Shown piece by piece: positions 22,704-33,817 of a stretch of DNA of 64,000 nt (positions are counted from its first letter, which is position 1; each line of letters opens with the position of its first letter). This DNA is from Dioszegia crocea (taxonomy: Eukaryota; Basidiomycota; Tremellomycetes; Tremellales; Bulleribasidiaceae), in assembly GCA_001600615.1 (NCBI GenBank), contig BCKK01000003.1:1066500-1130499 (forward strand), read 5' to 3'. The translations under genes were made by a program, and so were the position numbers. The notes below the pieces were generated by a model. The model saw nothing but the letters and a program-made list of their open reading frames with translations. It did no database searches and was not told the DNA's origin.

Positions 22704-25081
22704 ATGCTCCTGTCAGTCATTGGCCTGCTCGGTTTGGTAGCGGCCGGACCGGTCGTCGAGCGCTCTGTTCACCTACTGGAAGAGCGTCAGTCTGCGGGAG
22801 GAGATCCATGCGGTCGATTTGTCGGGTCAACCTCCGGTAAGCTCTGTGTCCTTTGGATAGGTATGCGCTGACAATGTAGCATTTACACCCCGAACTATGC
22901 TTGCCTGCGTGCAGTCAATATCGTTCAAGCCGGAGGTGCGGAACAATATCATGGGCGTTGCCAATGCAATGTACAATCAATTGGATGTGCTGGCGGCGAA
23001 TCAGCTGGGCGATTCGGAGGAGCCTGTCAACCAGGGTATCGATATTCAGGCTGAGTGTGAGCTCTTGCTACTAGGACTTAAGTCTCTAGAACCAAGCTGA
23101 CAAGCAGTCAATCGTATCAACAGCACGACCTACACTTCAGATTTCGATTTCCAATTCGACCTCTCCCGAACCTTAACTCTGCTCAACGACGGCCATCACG
23201 CCTGGTCAAGCTGTTATCGTTCCCTATTCGTCACCACCCACGCTATTCCTATCGTCTCTCTCTCCTCCTCTGCAGAAAGCACCGACCCCAACATCTTCAT
23301 TGTCCCCGATGTAGCCCGATTCGTTAGCGGTGCGGGATTTACATCTCTGTACGCCAATGCCGGACTCAACGTGGCTAGTCTGGCAGGTGCACAGGTGCTT
23401 CAGATTGAAGGAAAGGCGGCATGGGATTACATCGAGCAGGACAAATTGCCAGTTACTGGGGTGTATACCGATAAGCAGCAACGGCTCAATTCGGTATTTG
23501 CGAGTTATGCTGCCGAGGGAGGGGTTTGGGCCAGGGTTCCGGGACGCTTCACATCGACAAGGGACTGGACGAAGAACAACCTTACGATGGTGGTTAAGAC
23601 TACTGCTGGAGCGACGCAGGAAGTGGTCATTCCCTGGGTGGTCAGATATGCCAGTACCTCAGCTTGGAATTATACCAGTGGCGAGAGCTTGTAAGTGACA
23701 TCTCACCTAATGATCTCTTGCTCCCTACTGACGTATCAGCTGGAACGCAAACTGCGGGACCGCTCGTCCCATCACGGTCCGAGAAACCACCGGCTCCCCT
23801 TCCCCTGCCCCAGTCGGCACCACTCGAGCGCCAACCGAAGCCGACCTCGCCTCATTGGCTCGAACCGCTTACAGGACTTGCCCCAATACTCGGAACACCC
23901 TCGGTATCCCCGTATCGACCAGCGAAGACCCTACCAAATCCCGAAACTACCTCGGAGGGCGAGATGTTATGTTCTTCTCTATCCCCAATACAAAGACTGG
24001 AGTCATCTTTATGCCCACTTTCCTCCCCGATCCTGCTACCAATAATTGCGTCGTCCGATACTTCGTCGATATAGTGTTTGGCTTGAGGAACTTCACTTCT
24101 GCTGGAATTGAGAATGTCCTCATCGACACGAGCAACAACGGAGGTGGGGCCGTAGTCTTGTCTCAGGTGGCGCAGGTCCTCTTTACGGGTCAGCGGTTCC
24201 AAAACGAGGCGAATTTTGAGAGCGTACTCCGTCGATCTCCTCTGTCTGAAGCGTGAGTGATAGCTTCGGTTATCAGTGCAAGGCTGACGACTACCAGATT
24301 CCTCCAGCGCTTCATCGACAATCCCAGCCTGGCAAACGTCTTCAGCACGTTCAATCCCACAACCTACAGGAGCGGCAACTCCAATCTCGCACGGAACAAC
24401 AATTACTTCTCCCCAGGTCGAGAGTACAAGATCAACGAAAAGACCCTTCGCACCTCCAACCTCCTGCGCGACACCCTAGAGCAAATTGAAATGCTCGATA
24501 TGCTCTTCAATATCCCTGATGCCGCCCCCTTCCCTCCCAAAAACATCGTCATCACCGGTAATGGTCTCTGCGGGTCCGCCTGCGCATCCCTCACCTCTTT
24601 CCTCGTCGAATACTATAACGGTACTGGCTTCATCCAAGCTGCTCAACCTTCCAAACCGATCGAGTTCTCGGCCTTTTTAGCTGGCCAGGCGTTCACTTCC
24701 GATGCGGTATATGAAGAAGCTGCCCGGATCGGATTCAACAACACTGCCCTTCTCCCCCGTCTGAACCATGCTGGTTCGTTCGGGTTTGCCATTCGGGCAG
24801 CCATTAGCCCAAATGTCGCCCCGGGGGAGTTCCTCCAGTATGTCTCGAATCCTGCCAAGCAGAGATTCGCCTTGACACAGGAGAGGTATCTTGATCAAAT
24901 GGCGTCGTGGACTTACATTGCGAGTAAGGCGTTCCCGCGGTCTGGGAACTTTGAAGGGGCTACGAATACGGGAGGAGGCTCAGGGTCACCTCGGAGTGCT
25001 GGTCGGGCGACTATTGGGGAAGTGAGGTATGGTCATGTTGTATCTATAGTTCTGGTCGTGTTTCTGTACTGTATAGTTTAG
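22704..25081 (+). CDS. Secreted S41-family (CPAF/tail-specific-like) protease, probably GPI-anchored
   Basis: Seen: starts MLLSVIGLLGLVAAGP, a signal peptide, then a processing-like LLEERQ and a Cys-containing segment. Introns lie at 22837-22879, near 23055-23106, near 23692-23740 and near 24254-24298; splicing keeps one frame. Conserved pieces include MLACVQSI, DKQQRLNSVFASY, NYTSGESLWNANC, LGGRDVMFF, VLIDTSNNGGG (the S41 beta-strand/Gly motif) and ITGNGLCGSACASLTS, where the Ser of GSAC fits the S41 nucleophile. Several NxT/NxS sites are present. The C-terminus is a small-residue stretch then VVSIVLVVFLYCIV, typical of a GPI signal. Established: fungal S41 proteins of this type are secreted or wall-bound with poorly known substrates. 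The copy at 25774 is its tandem paralog. Confidence 0.8.
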
Positions 25082-25773
25082 GTGAAGGCTGGTGTCGAAG
25101 AGGGCTGGCTAAAAAGCAATATCTGTAGACAACGATGTCATGTCCATATGCAATGACTCGTGGGGCCTGGAATAGAGAGTGGGGGAAAGTGGGGAAGACG
25201 CCAATTTCGATACACAATAAAGTTTTTCGCCCGTTCGGTCAACATGCGCGAAGCTACTATACATCGACTATCAACTCACATCTACACCCTCACAAGTCGT
25301 GCTATCTGTGAGATAGCTTGGTCTCCAGTCTCAGATCAGCCGAGACAACGATGTTGAGCTCGAACCAGTTCGATCTTGGGGTTTCTTGACGACCGCGCTG
25401 CGCGCTCTATTCGCATCCTCGGACCTGAGGTCATCACCTATGCCCGCCGTCACGCTTGCCTTATGGCATAGTGAAAGCATCGCTGGTCTGGTCTCGACTC
25501 ACCATGCACATCCAAGCACCAATGGCTACATACCGTCAATGCAGCTTGAGATCTGAGATCTGAGAAGCGGACAGTAGAAAGGGGTTGAAACGACCTTTGA
25601 AACGGTCACCCCAGGCTGTGCCGCCGTCCTTTGCCTAGCATGTTGACTGGGAGGAGGTCCCTGTCTCCCAGATCCGCTTCAGTACGACACGGTATCTTCC
25701 CTCGCCAATCATCTCGATTACGACTGTACGACCTGTCGATCTCGGCCCCACCGCCCCAGCGCTTCACCTCGTG
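25082..25773. other. Spacer between the two S41-like paralogs
   Basis: 692 bp holding the 3' region of the first paralog and the promoter of the second. No reading frame, repeat or mobile-element remnant recognised. Confidence 0.5.
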
Positions 25774-28104
25774 ATGTTTCTATTCTCCCTCTCGATCTTT
25801 GGTCTACTGGCATCTGCCCAATCGTCCGAGCGCGCGATATACCCGCTCGAGAACCGTCAGGCGCCTGCAGTCACTCCGTGTAGCCGTCTTATGGATGGCT
25901 CAAACAGTACGCCTTTCCCTCTTTGGCAATTGACATTTGCTGACGTCGTAGGATATGCTCCTTCGACAGTCCTTGCCTGCCTCCAGACCATACCTTTTGA
26001 CCCTGCCGTACGGGACAATATCATGGGCGTCGCCGATGTGATGTATGGCCAACTGGACACCATGTCGGCCAATAAGGGCGTTGACCTTCAAGCAGAATGT
26101 GAGTTACAGGAATCTGAACTTGGGCTTATTTTAGTCAAGCGCATCAACACAACATCCTACGCGTCAGATTTCGATTTCCAATCTGATCTCTCCCGAACTA
26201 TGGCATCACTCAACCACGCCGCCTACTCCTGGTCTAGCTGTTACGATACCCACTTCTACCCTTCCCACGCCATCCCCCTCGTCGCCCTCTCCCCCTCGGG
26301 CAACAGCACCGATACCAACATTCTCATTATTCGCGATGTCGACAAATTCATAGCCTCGGCAGGCTTGACTCGCTATTATATCGATTTGAAGATCAATCTA
26401 AACAATCTTGCGGGAGCGGAGGTGCTAGGCATTGATGAGAAGGCTCCATGGGTGTGGATAAAGGAAAACAAGCTATCAACCATCGGGACTTGGTCGGACA
26501 AACAGCAACGGCTGAACTCGGTCTTTTCGACCTATTCGGCAGGGGGTGGGATTTGGTCTAGGCTGCCGGGGACGTTCACGTATGCCTCTATGAGGGATCT
26601 GAAGAAGGATAACATTACAATGGTGGTGAAGGCGGCGGCTGGTAATGAAACGGTGGTCATTCCCTGGCGGGTCTTTTACTCCTCGCCATCCGGCCAGTCA
26701 TCTTGGAATTACACCTCTGGCGAAGCCTTGTAAGTCCTATCAGGGTAATGATGTCAATCAAGCTGACCCCATAGTTGGAAGGCAGAGTGCGCTGTACCTT
26801 TCCCCCTTCCAGCCGGCAAAACCTCCTACACTAGCCAACGGCACCAACCCCTCCCAAGCAAAGCCCACCGAGACAGACCTCGCTGCGCTGGCTCAGGCAG
26901 CTTATCTGGCCTGTCCCATCGAGCAGCTCCCCGCTGGCAAACCTACGATCGACTCCGACCCAACCAAAACCCCATCATATCTTGGCGGACGGGATGTCAT
27001 GTTCTTTTCTCTGCCTAATCTCACCAAAGCGGGCGTAATCCTCATCCCTTCCTTCGGTCCCTACCCTTCTTCGCAGAGCTGCACCGACCGCTTCGTTTTT
27101 GACCTCATCTACGGTCTTCGGAACTTCACGGCGGCGGGCATCGAGAATGTTCTTGTCGACACGAGCAATAATAGGGGTGGATCAGCGCTCATAGCCCATG
27201 TTGCGCAGGCGTTGTTGACCGGCAAGCCATTGACCAAGGAGGCGGATCTTGAGAGTGTTCTGCGACGGTCGCCCCTTTCGGAAGCGTGAGTCCATCTTTG
27301 TCACCGTATCTTGAAGTTTGACTGACGATCAGACTTCTTCAGCGATTCCAAGACCCCAGCCTAGTCAATGTCTCCACCATCTTCAATCCCGCTAAACACC
27401 AAAAAGGCGATGTGCCCAGTGCGCAGGACGCCAACTACTACTCCCCAGGTCGTGATTTCGTACTCAACGGTACGACAATACGAACGTCCAACCTATTGCG
27501 CGAAAAGATGGAACGAAGTACCCTCATCGATACACTCCTGAACCTCCCCAACGTCATACCCTTCCCTCCGAAACATATCGTCATTACGGGCAACCGTCTG
27601 TGCGCGCGAGAATGCGCCTCATTCACCTCATACCTCATAGACAACACCAACGGGTCGGCCCTAATCCAAAGCGCCCAGCCGGACAGACCGATCGCATATA
27701 CGGCGTCTCTGGGTGCGGAGATGTATACCTCTAGGTGGATCTACGAATAGGCCGCCTGGATCGGGTTCAACAATACGACATTGCTCCCCAGGCTCAACTC
27801 TGCTGGCTCGTTCGGCTGTGCGGTCCGCGCAGACATCGACCCAGAATCTCCTGACAAGTTGCTGTCGAATCGAACCTATATCTCGGCGAGTAGCTTCAGT
27901 CTCACGCAGGAGATGTTCACGGATCAGCTGGTCTCATGGAGCTATATCGCGAGCAAGGCGTTCCCAGGATCGGAGAACACGGGCGGTAAGGCGAATGGTG
28001 CGGGGAAGCCTGGAAGTGCTGGCTGGGTCTCAGTAGAGGCACTGGGCTATGCTCATATCTTTACAGTGCTCATCGTCTGCTCACTCTGTGTTACCGAATT
28101 GTAA
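25774..28104 (+). pseudogene. Tandem S41-like protease copy with frameshift, catalytic change and premature stop
   Basis: Clear paralog of the gene at 22704, with the same order of motifs (LACLQTIPFDP, DKQQRLNSVFSTY, NYTSGEAL, YLGGRDVMFF, VLVDTSNNRGG) and the same intron positions (about 25910-25951, 26100-26136, 26729-26774, 27287-27332). It starts with signal peptide MFLFSLSIFGLLASA. Three lesions are seen. The exon after the 26729-26774 intron begins WKAEC in one frame but the conserved continuation (PTETDLAAL) is in another. The nucleophile motif GSAC is ARECA, Ser to Arg at 27607-27609. A TAG at 27748-27750 stands where the paralog has Glu (YEEAARIGF), yet homology continues to a terminal hydrophobic tail at 28104. 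Use of the AAG at 26779-26781 as acceptor would bypass the frameshift. It is most simply a decaying copy, possibly still expressed as a truncated, inactive protein. Confidence 0.75.
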
Positions 28105-28453
28105 AGAGACCACACTTGTGTAAATAGTAATCCTTCAAAGCAGCTGTTGATGTCACTGGTGCGTGGCTCAATTCGCAGGGATGGATGAATTTTGTTCGAT
28201 GCCTCTGTGCGAAACGATAGACAAGCGCTCTTTGGTTACTTCTTCTCGGCTACATTGTACACGGAAATAAACACTGAACACCGGTGGAGTTGGGTAGCTG
28301 GTGGGAGCTAGGACTCGGGTGGGGAAGGGAGTGGGGAGGTTACGTTACCCAATCACGTTATCGCAACAAAGTTCGTCAAAGCTAAGCTGAGCTTCTGCTT
28401 GCAAAGACGCTAAGTACATGCTCTCATCTCTTACTCACGCATTCAGATACACC
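28105..28453. other. Intergenic region upstream of MTAP gene
   Basis: 349 bp; 3' end of the S41 copy and the promoter of the next gene. Nothing else recognised. Confidence 0.5.
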
Positions 28454-29645
28454 ATGGCCGTCGAGCAAAAAGGTGAGGTGTCTCAATAATAAAGCTCATG
28501 GAAAGTCCTTGTAGGGTGCATCGGAGGGAGCGGGTTGTATCATCTCGATAACCTGACTTTTGTGTGAGTTTTCTCTCTTCGGTCCACGCACGAGGTGGCT
28601 GAATTTAACTGATGATCCTAGCAAGACTGTTGATGTTGACACTGTACGTCTCATCTAATTGTATGCCATGACGAGCTGAATCTAGTAGCCATGGGGCAAG
28701 CCCTCATCTCCCATCACCATCTCTTCCCTCCCCTCCGGCGCCCTTGTTGCCTTCATCTCTCGCCACGGTCTTAAGCACACCATCTCGCCCTCCGAGGTCC
28801 CTGCCCGAGCCAACATCGCCGCTCTTAAGCACATAGGCTGCGAGGCTATTGTTGCCTTCTCAGCTGTCGGATCGCTCCGCGAAGACATTGCCCCGGGCCA
28901 CTTTGTCATCCCGGACCAAATCATCGACCGGACCAAAGGGATCAGGGAGGACACATTCTTCCGTGGCGAGGGACTGGTCGGGCATGCGATGTTCGGCGAG
29001 CCTTTCTCTGTGCAGTTGAGCCAGATGGTCGGGCCTGTCGTCAGGGAGATTTTGGGCAAGGAGGGCGTGGAGCTGCACGAGGGCAAAACGGTGGTGTGCA
29101 TGGAGGGTGAGTCCCGCTCGAGCTCGGATAGCCTGACCATTTAGGACCTGCTTTCTCTACTCGTGCTGAGAGTCTGATGTACAGGCAGTGGGGCGGAGAC
29201 ATCATCAACATGTCTGTCATTCCTGAAGCCAAGCTCGCCCGTGAAGCTGAGCTAGAGTGAGTTGGAAAACAGCCAGTGACTCGATCTGGAATACAAAGCT
29301 GATGCTCTCAGCTACACCCTCATCTGCACTTCTACCGACTACGATGCGTGGCGCGTCGGAGAGGCCCCCGTCACCGTTGCCGAAGTCGTCAAGACCCTAC
29401 ACACCAATGCAGCGCACGCACGTGCGGTCGCTGAAGGTCTGCTACAGAAGGTTCACGACCACGTCGCTGCTGGCAAGCTGGACCAGGTCAAGGGCAGCAT
29501 GCAGTGGTCGTGCGTCACGTCGAAGGAGGTAAGCTTTTCGTACCTGTTTGTGGACGGATGTCGATAGGGGCTGACATTCTTAAAGGCGCAGCCAGTCGAA
29601 TCGAGGAAGAGGCTGGCGTTCATCTTGCCCTACTACAAGGACTAG
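28454..29645 (+). CDS. MEU1: S-methyl-5'-thioadenosine phosphorylase, 7 exons, 298 aa
   Basis: Methionine salvage enzyme that phosphorolyses methylthioadenosine to adenine and methylthioribose-1-phosphate. Seen: exons 28454-28472, 28515-28563, 28622-28643, 28689-29106, 29145-29256, 29312-29528 and 29586-29645 sum to 897 nt in frame. Motifs: phosphate-binding GCIGGSGLY, the PWGKPSSPI loop, [45 protein letters not shown], and the substrate-specificity region [17 protein letters not shown] with TDYDAW. The length agrees with human MTAP (283 aa) and yeast Meu1 (337 aa). Odd: the third exon is only 22 nt (KTVDVDT). The specificity loop fits MTAP more than purine nucleoside phosphorylase. Confidence 0.95.
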
Positions 29646-30127
29646 ATGTCACATCAGCGTATGTATAGATGACCTAGAGATTGAAGTCCCGCAGAGATTG
29701 CTACGGCTTGCGTTCATGCTCTCGGATTTCTCGGTATTGGACTGCCGCCCTAGGCACAACACGTGTCAGCTCATCAACTTCAGAACTGAATTCTGATCTT
29801 CAAATATCCCTCAATCCTGCACCGACTTGGGTAACGATAGACCAGCGACACCGCATACGCAGCCGCGCATCAGCTACGTACTGCCTATTTGCATCCGGAG
29901 CCCTCGGCCGTACTGATCGCATAATAGGCAGCTGAAACACAGGGTTGCACCCCCCCAGATACCTTTGAAACACACTCTGAAACGTCCTTGTCCTCTTTCA
30001 AACCTTGCCTTCACACAGCCCCGTCTACCTCCGTGCACCCAACCCCGCTTTTTACCACAGCTCCACCGCCTCGGCTTTCCCTTGCTGTGCCTATCTGCAT
30101 AGCAGAAAGGAGAGGGTGGGGTGGTCG
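29646..30127. other. Intergenic region upstream of the small membrane protein pair
   Basis: About 480 bp; contains a C-run (near 29947) and C/A-rich sequence. The minus-strand frame at 29874-30149 shows no family features. No other element seen. Confidence 0.45.
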
Positions 30128-30250
30128 ATGAGATATAAGACGGCGACAACTACACGGTCATTCGCTCAGTACCGCAACCAAATCATTCACACTCAAAACG
30201 CTTCTAGCAAACAACCCTCCATTTCGGACTCAAATCGCAGTCACTCTTGA
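30128..30250 (+). promoter_or_regulatory. 40-codon upstream ORF ending 2 nt before the next start codon
   Basis: ATG at 30128-30130 opens a 40-codon frame beginning MRYKTATTTRSF and ending SNRSHS, stop TGA 30248-30250, with the main ATG at 30253. Whether it is in the mRNA is unknown: a TATAAG at 30134-30139 lies inside it. The downstream paralogous gene has an upstream ORF of exactly the same length. Confidence 0.4.
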
Positions 30251-30252
30251 CC

Positions 30253-30705
30253 ATGTCACCTGTCCCCATCCCCATCCCCATCCCTGCCCACTTGGCGCAA
30301 ATCCAACCTTCAGTTCTAGTCCAGGCGCTAGACGTGTGTCTGCAGGGCCTAGTCAGGCGCTCAACCCAGCTAGATACCTTCATCTTCCTTGGTGAGTACT
30401 CTCAAAACGTCATGATCTTACTGGTGTGCCGAGCTGATCAGTCAATTGGGGCCGTAATAGGTATACTCATATGTCCCGTATTCGACCTGCTTGTCACCGG
30501 AATCACAAATTCCACCTCCACTACTGAGTCACGTGCACCGGGCACGATTTCTCTCGCCGATGAAGAGAAGGCTGGAAGGGGGGAAGGATGGGAGTCAGAT
30601 AATGAGGATCAGCGGTCAGAATCTGAAAACGAGGATGAAGATGAGAAGAGGGCGATAGTTGTGGGACGTCCGAAGAAGACAACCAAGAAGCGGGTTTCTA
30701 TATAG
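30253..30705 (+). CDS. Small single-pass membrane protein of unknown function, 127 aa (copy A)
   Basis: Not recognised. Seen: exon 1 (30253-30391, 139 nt) and exon 2 (30461-30705) join over a 69-nt intron with GTGAGT and TAG ends. The protein starts MSPVPIPIPIPAH, has RR at residues 35-36 and a hydrophobic segment across the junction (FIFLGILICPVFDLLVTG). This is followed by a Thr/Ser-rich stretch (ITNSTSTTES), a strongly acidic region (DNEDQRSESENEDEDE) and a basic end (GRPKKTTKKRVSI). The acidic then basic tail is presumably cytosolic or lumenal bait for a partner. Its exon 1 length, intron phase, membrane segment position and total length match the next gene, suggesting a tandem duplicate. 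Confidence 0.6.
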   Translation: MSPVPIPIPIPAHLAQIQPSVLVQALDVCLQGLVRRSTQLDTFIFLGEYSQNVMILLVCRADQSIGAVIGILICPVFDLLVTGITNSTSTTESRAPGTISLADEEKAGRGEGWESDNEDQRSESENEDEDEKRAIVVGRPKKTTKKRVSI

Positions 30706-30962
30706 TACATAGATCCTGGTGTAGAAGTTTAGAATTACGTAGAAGACTAGAGGACGATATGATAAGACCATCGCAAGCTTATGGACCAGATCCAGCCAGA
30801 TCCTTGTATGAACACTGAGCCATGTTTCACACACTCCCATATGTATGGGTGAAGCACACGTACAGTGAGACCTTCTGAAACGCCGATCAACGCGTGTAAC
30901 TAGGACATGCCAGCCTCATTAGCCTTTGAAACAACTTGGCCATTCTTCATTGACTATACAAT
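30706..30962. other. Spacer between the two small membrane protein genes
   Basis: 3' region of copy A and promoter of copy B; no additional feature recognised. Confidence 0.45.
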
Positions 30963-31085
30963 ATGGAAGCCAAACAGCTTGCTGAGCCCGACGCTAACTT
31001 CATCGCGACATCATCTTCATCACTGGTCATCTTTGCCACAACGCCAAACCAAGTCTCCAATATCAAAGATACCACCTCACCATGA
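30963..31085 (+). promoter_or_regulatory. 40-codon upstream ORF overlapping the next start codon (ATGA)
   Basis: ATG at 30963 opens a 40-codon frame (MEAKQLAEPDANF ... KDTTSP) whose TGA at 31083-31085 overlaps the main ATG at 31082-31084. Such a stop/start overlap allows termination-reinitiation. Function is inferred, not shown. Confidence 0.4.
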
Positions 31086-31532
31086 CACCAGTTCCAAACG
31101 TGCACCTCGTCCGCGTACAAGACCTCCATCTCCCACCTTGGGCATACGATCAAGGCTTCCAGAGCTGTCACGTCATCATACACCGTCGTCCGCTAGCGGG
31201 AGACATCGAGCTATGCCTCAGTGAGTTCGTAGCCCTTGCCCTGCCCTGCTTCACCATCTCTACTGCGCAGAGTAAGAACGGATCGGCTGACCTTGATAGT
31301 CGGTGTCTTGATTGGCTTGCTGCTTTACACCATCCTCCTCCGTTTTACCTCCAATCCCCTTGCTGTCCAAGATCAGTCCACGGCGCCTAACGCCAGCTCG
31401 AGTCTCATGACGGGTTCAGTGGCCAGTGAGATTTTGACCGATGTTGAGAAGGGGGTGGTCAGAGTAGTAGAGGCGAAAGCAGTCTCGAGAGCGGAGAAGG
31501 GGGATGGCGGTGTGGTGGTGAGGGGCGTATAA
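31082..31532 (+). CDS. Small single-pass membrane protein of unknown function, 123 aa (copy B)
   Basis: Not recognised. Seen: exon 1 (31082-31220, 139 nt) and exon 2 (31300-31532) flank a 79-nt intron that interrupts codon 47 in phase 1, exactly as in the upstream gene. The start MTPVPNVHLV matches MSPVP of copy A; RR at 35-36, Asp 41 and Leu 46 coincide without gaps. The junction lies in a membrane segment (CLIGVLIGLLLYTILLRF) followed by a Ser/Asn-rich stretch (TAPNASSSL) and a mixed charged tail (EKGVVRVVEAKAVSRAEK). Length is 123 aa against 127. Identity is low (11 of the first 46), so paralogy rests on the shared gene structure. Convergent with DBP8. Confidence 0.6.
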
Positions 31533-31786
31533 TTCACGTTGACAATAGAAGAGGTCGCAAAGGACTCAACTGTCACTGTGTCAGACTCGGCCCCGCGAAT
31601 GTCAGCTGTCTCATTGGTGATTAAAGGTAGCAAGTCGTCGTGTAGCAACGCTAGCGCATTCATTATTCCGGCGCACTTCTCGATGCGTCTCAGTACTAGC
31701 GGCCGTAACCATTCGATGAGCGGTGAGTATGTGGAAATTACCCAGCTGTTGCATACCGAGACGATAGAAATCAGCTTGTAGCTAGA

Positions 31787-33817
31787 CTAAGCTGCCGCAT
31801 CCCTTTTGGCCCGCTTGATAGCTTTAGCTTTATTGGTAGCCTGTCGTTCGCCAAAGCCAGAGTCGTGCATTTCCTGACGTCGTTAGTTGGGACACCATGA
31901 CCGAGCGGAACAAACTTACCATGGTCGCCATTCTCCTCGCCAGACTGACTGCATTCAACGCCTCCAGTACCTCCTCCTCTGGCAATTCCATCTCCGTCAT
32001 GCTCACCCCTATGTCCTTCTCTATCTGCTGGACAAGCTCCACATCCCTTTCCGTCACGACAGTGACCGCCACACCTCCTCTTCCCGCACGGGCCGTTCGA
32101 CCCACTCGATGGATATAGTCATCTGACCGCCGTGGACAATCCCAATTGATCACCATGGCGACTGAGGGAATATCAAGACCTCTCGATCCGACATCCGTCG
32201 TCACAAGCACTGGCACTTCTCTCGCTCGGAAGCGCGCGAGTGAAAGCAGGCGTTGTGGTTGTGTCAGATGAGAATGAAGGGGAACCGAGGGTATTTCGAG
32301 GTTGGTCAAAAGGAGGTGGAGGAGGTGGGCAGTGGCGCAGCGCTGGGTGAAGATGATCGTGGAGGGAATGGATGGTTTTGGCTCATCGTCATCGGATACT
32401 GGAGATGGTCGGCGGCGTTTCCGGTTGGATTTAGGTTTTGGTTCTTTTGGTTTGGGTGGGACGGCGCGGAGTGCTACGTCAATCTCTGATGGGGGATGTT
32501 GTAGGAGGTATACGAGGTAAGGGTCACGGATTTGTGAGGGGATGAAGAGATACTTCTGCTTTAATTTACCGACTGTTAATGTCCTACAAGTGTCAGCGTG
32601 CCCCACCGGCATGACTGCAGGACTTACTCTGACTCGACGCGGTACACGAATGGCTTCTGCTTTCCCGGTGCAGGAGGTTTGTTGGCCAATTCCATAATGG
32701 CGTCAGATACTGTAGCTGTGAATAGACAAGTCTGGCGATTTGGCGGGATCTGCGAGAAGATGAAAGAAAGATCGGGAGCAAACGTAGGGGTGAGAAGTCG
32801 ATCTGCTTCATCCAAAACCTGAATAATCAGCAAGAGAGTCTGGTTTGTTGAATGACTATCACTTACTAGTGTTCTGACCCGGCCCAACTTGCCCGACTGC
32901 ATCCCATCGCTTCTGATCAAATCGCACAAGCGACCAGGAGTAGCAACAATGATGTGTGGTCTCGCCTCTAGCTCTTTGGCTTGCTGGATGCTGTCCATCC
33001 CGCCAACGATGGTGATTGTCGTTAGACCGAGTGGTCGGCCTACAGCCAAGAATTGCTCAGTAAGCTGGTACGCCAATTCCCTAAATGGTCAATTATCAGT
33101 ACACCTGGAGAAAAAGGGCGCTGTAGCTCACCTTGTCGGCGTCAGAACAACGGCCCAAACCCCAAACGGATCCCTCGCTATTCTCTCAACGATCGGCAAG
33201 GCAAACGCGAGCGTCTTTCCACTACCCGTCTTCGCACCGCCTATACAGTCCCTCCCACTCATTATAGCCTTGACACACGCTGACTGGATCTCAGTAGGGC
33301 GTGAGATATTGATACTGCCCAGAGCTGAAATAAGAGGGGCGGACAAGCCGAGTGATTCGAATGTCGTCGATGGGGCTGGTTTGGGCTCGGATGAAAATGC
33401 CGAAGGAGGGGGAGCAGTAGGTGCGGAAGATGATTTTGAGATGTTTACTCGTGACATCGAGGGTACAGCAGTAGGCTGAGGGATGATAGGCCGGGGGGAG
33501 GATGGCCCGGCTTCGGAATTCGAATCATCGTCGGAATCGCCCAAGCCGTCGCCAGCTCTGGTAAGTGCGCCTCCCTTCTCAATCTCATCCTCGCCTTCAT
33601 CATCCGAGCCTTCGTCTGAGCTTGTACCAGACTCGTCCTCCGATTCTTCATCCCTTCCGCCCGCCTTGCCTTTGCTTTTGCCCTCACCCGCCGCCGCCAG
33701 CATAGCCTTCATCACTTCGTTTTGGTCGAGCACAAGGCTCAAATCGGCTGATTCGGGGGCGGGAGCGATTGACGACCGCTTCGGCGCTTTGCCCTTCTTC
33801 TTGGTGCTGCTGGACAT
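31787..33817 (-). CDS. DBP8: DBP8-type DEAD-box RNA helicase of ribosome biogenesis
   Basis: Nucleolar ATPase of 40S subunit (18S rRNA) processing. Seen: start [15 protein letters not shown], then an acidic, Ser-rich N-terminal region (about residues 30-140) absent from the short yeast protein. The helicase core has Q-motif FESLGL...[10 protein letters not shown], motif I AKTGSGKT, Ia PTRELAYQ, GG, TPGRL, motif II as LDEADRLL, motif III as FTAT, motif IV IIFTQRC, motif [11 protein letters not shown] and motif [13 protein letters not shown]. The C-terminus includes [19 protein letters not shown], the signature end of DBP8 as opposed to other DEAD-box families. Exon junctions lie near 33130-33070, 32870-32820 and 32635-32583 and near 31920-31870. 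Motif II reads DEAD, as expected. Confidence 0.92.

Noticed and set aside
26792..26810. A 19-nt intron (GTACCT...CCAG) restoring the frame of the S41 copy
   Set aside because: Far below any plausible spliceosomal intron length for fungi; with the other lesions a frameshift or alternative AAG acceptor is simpler.
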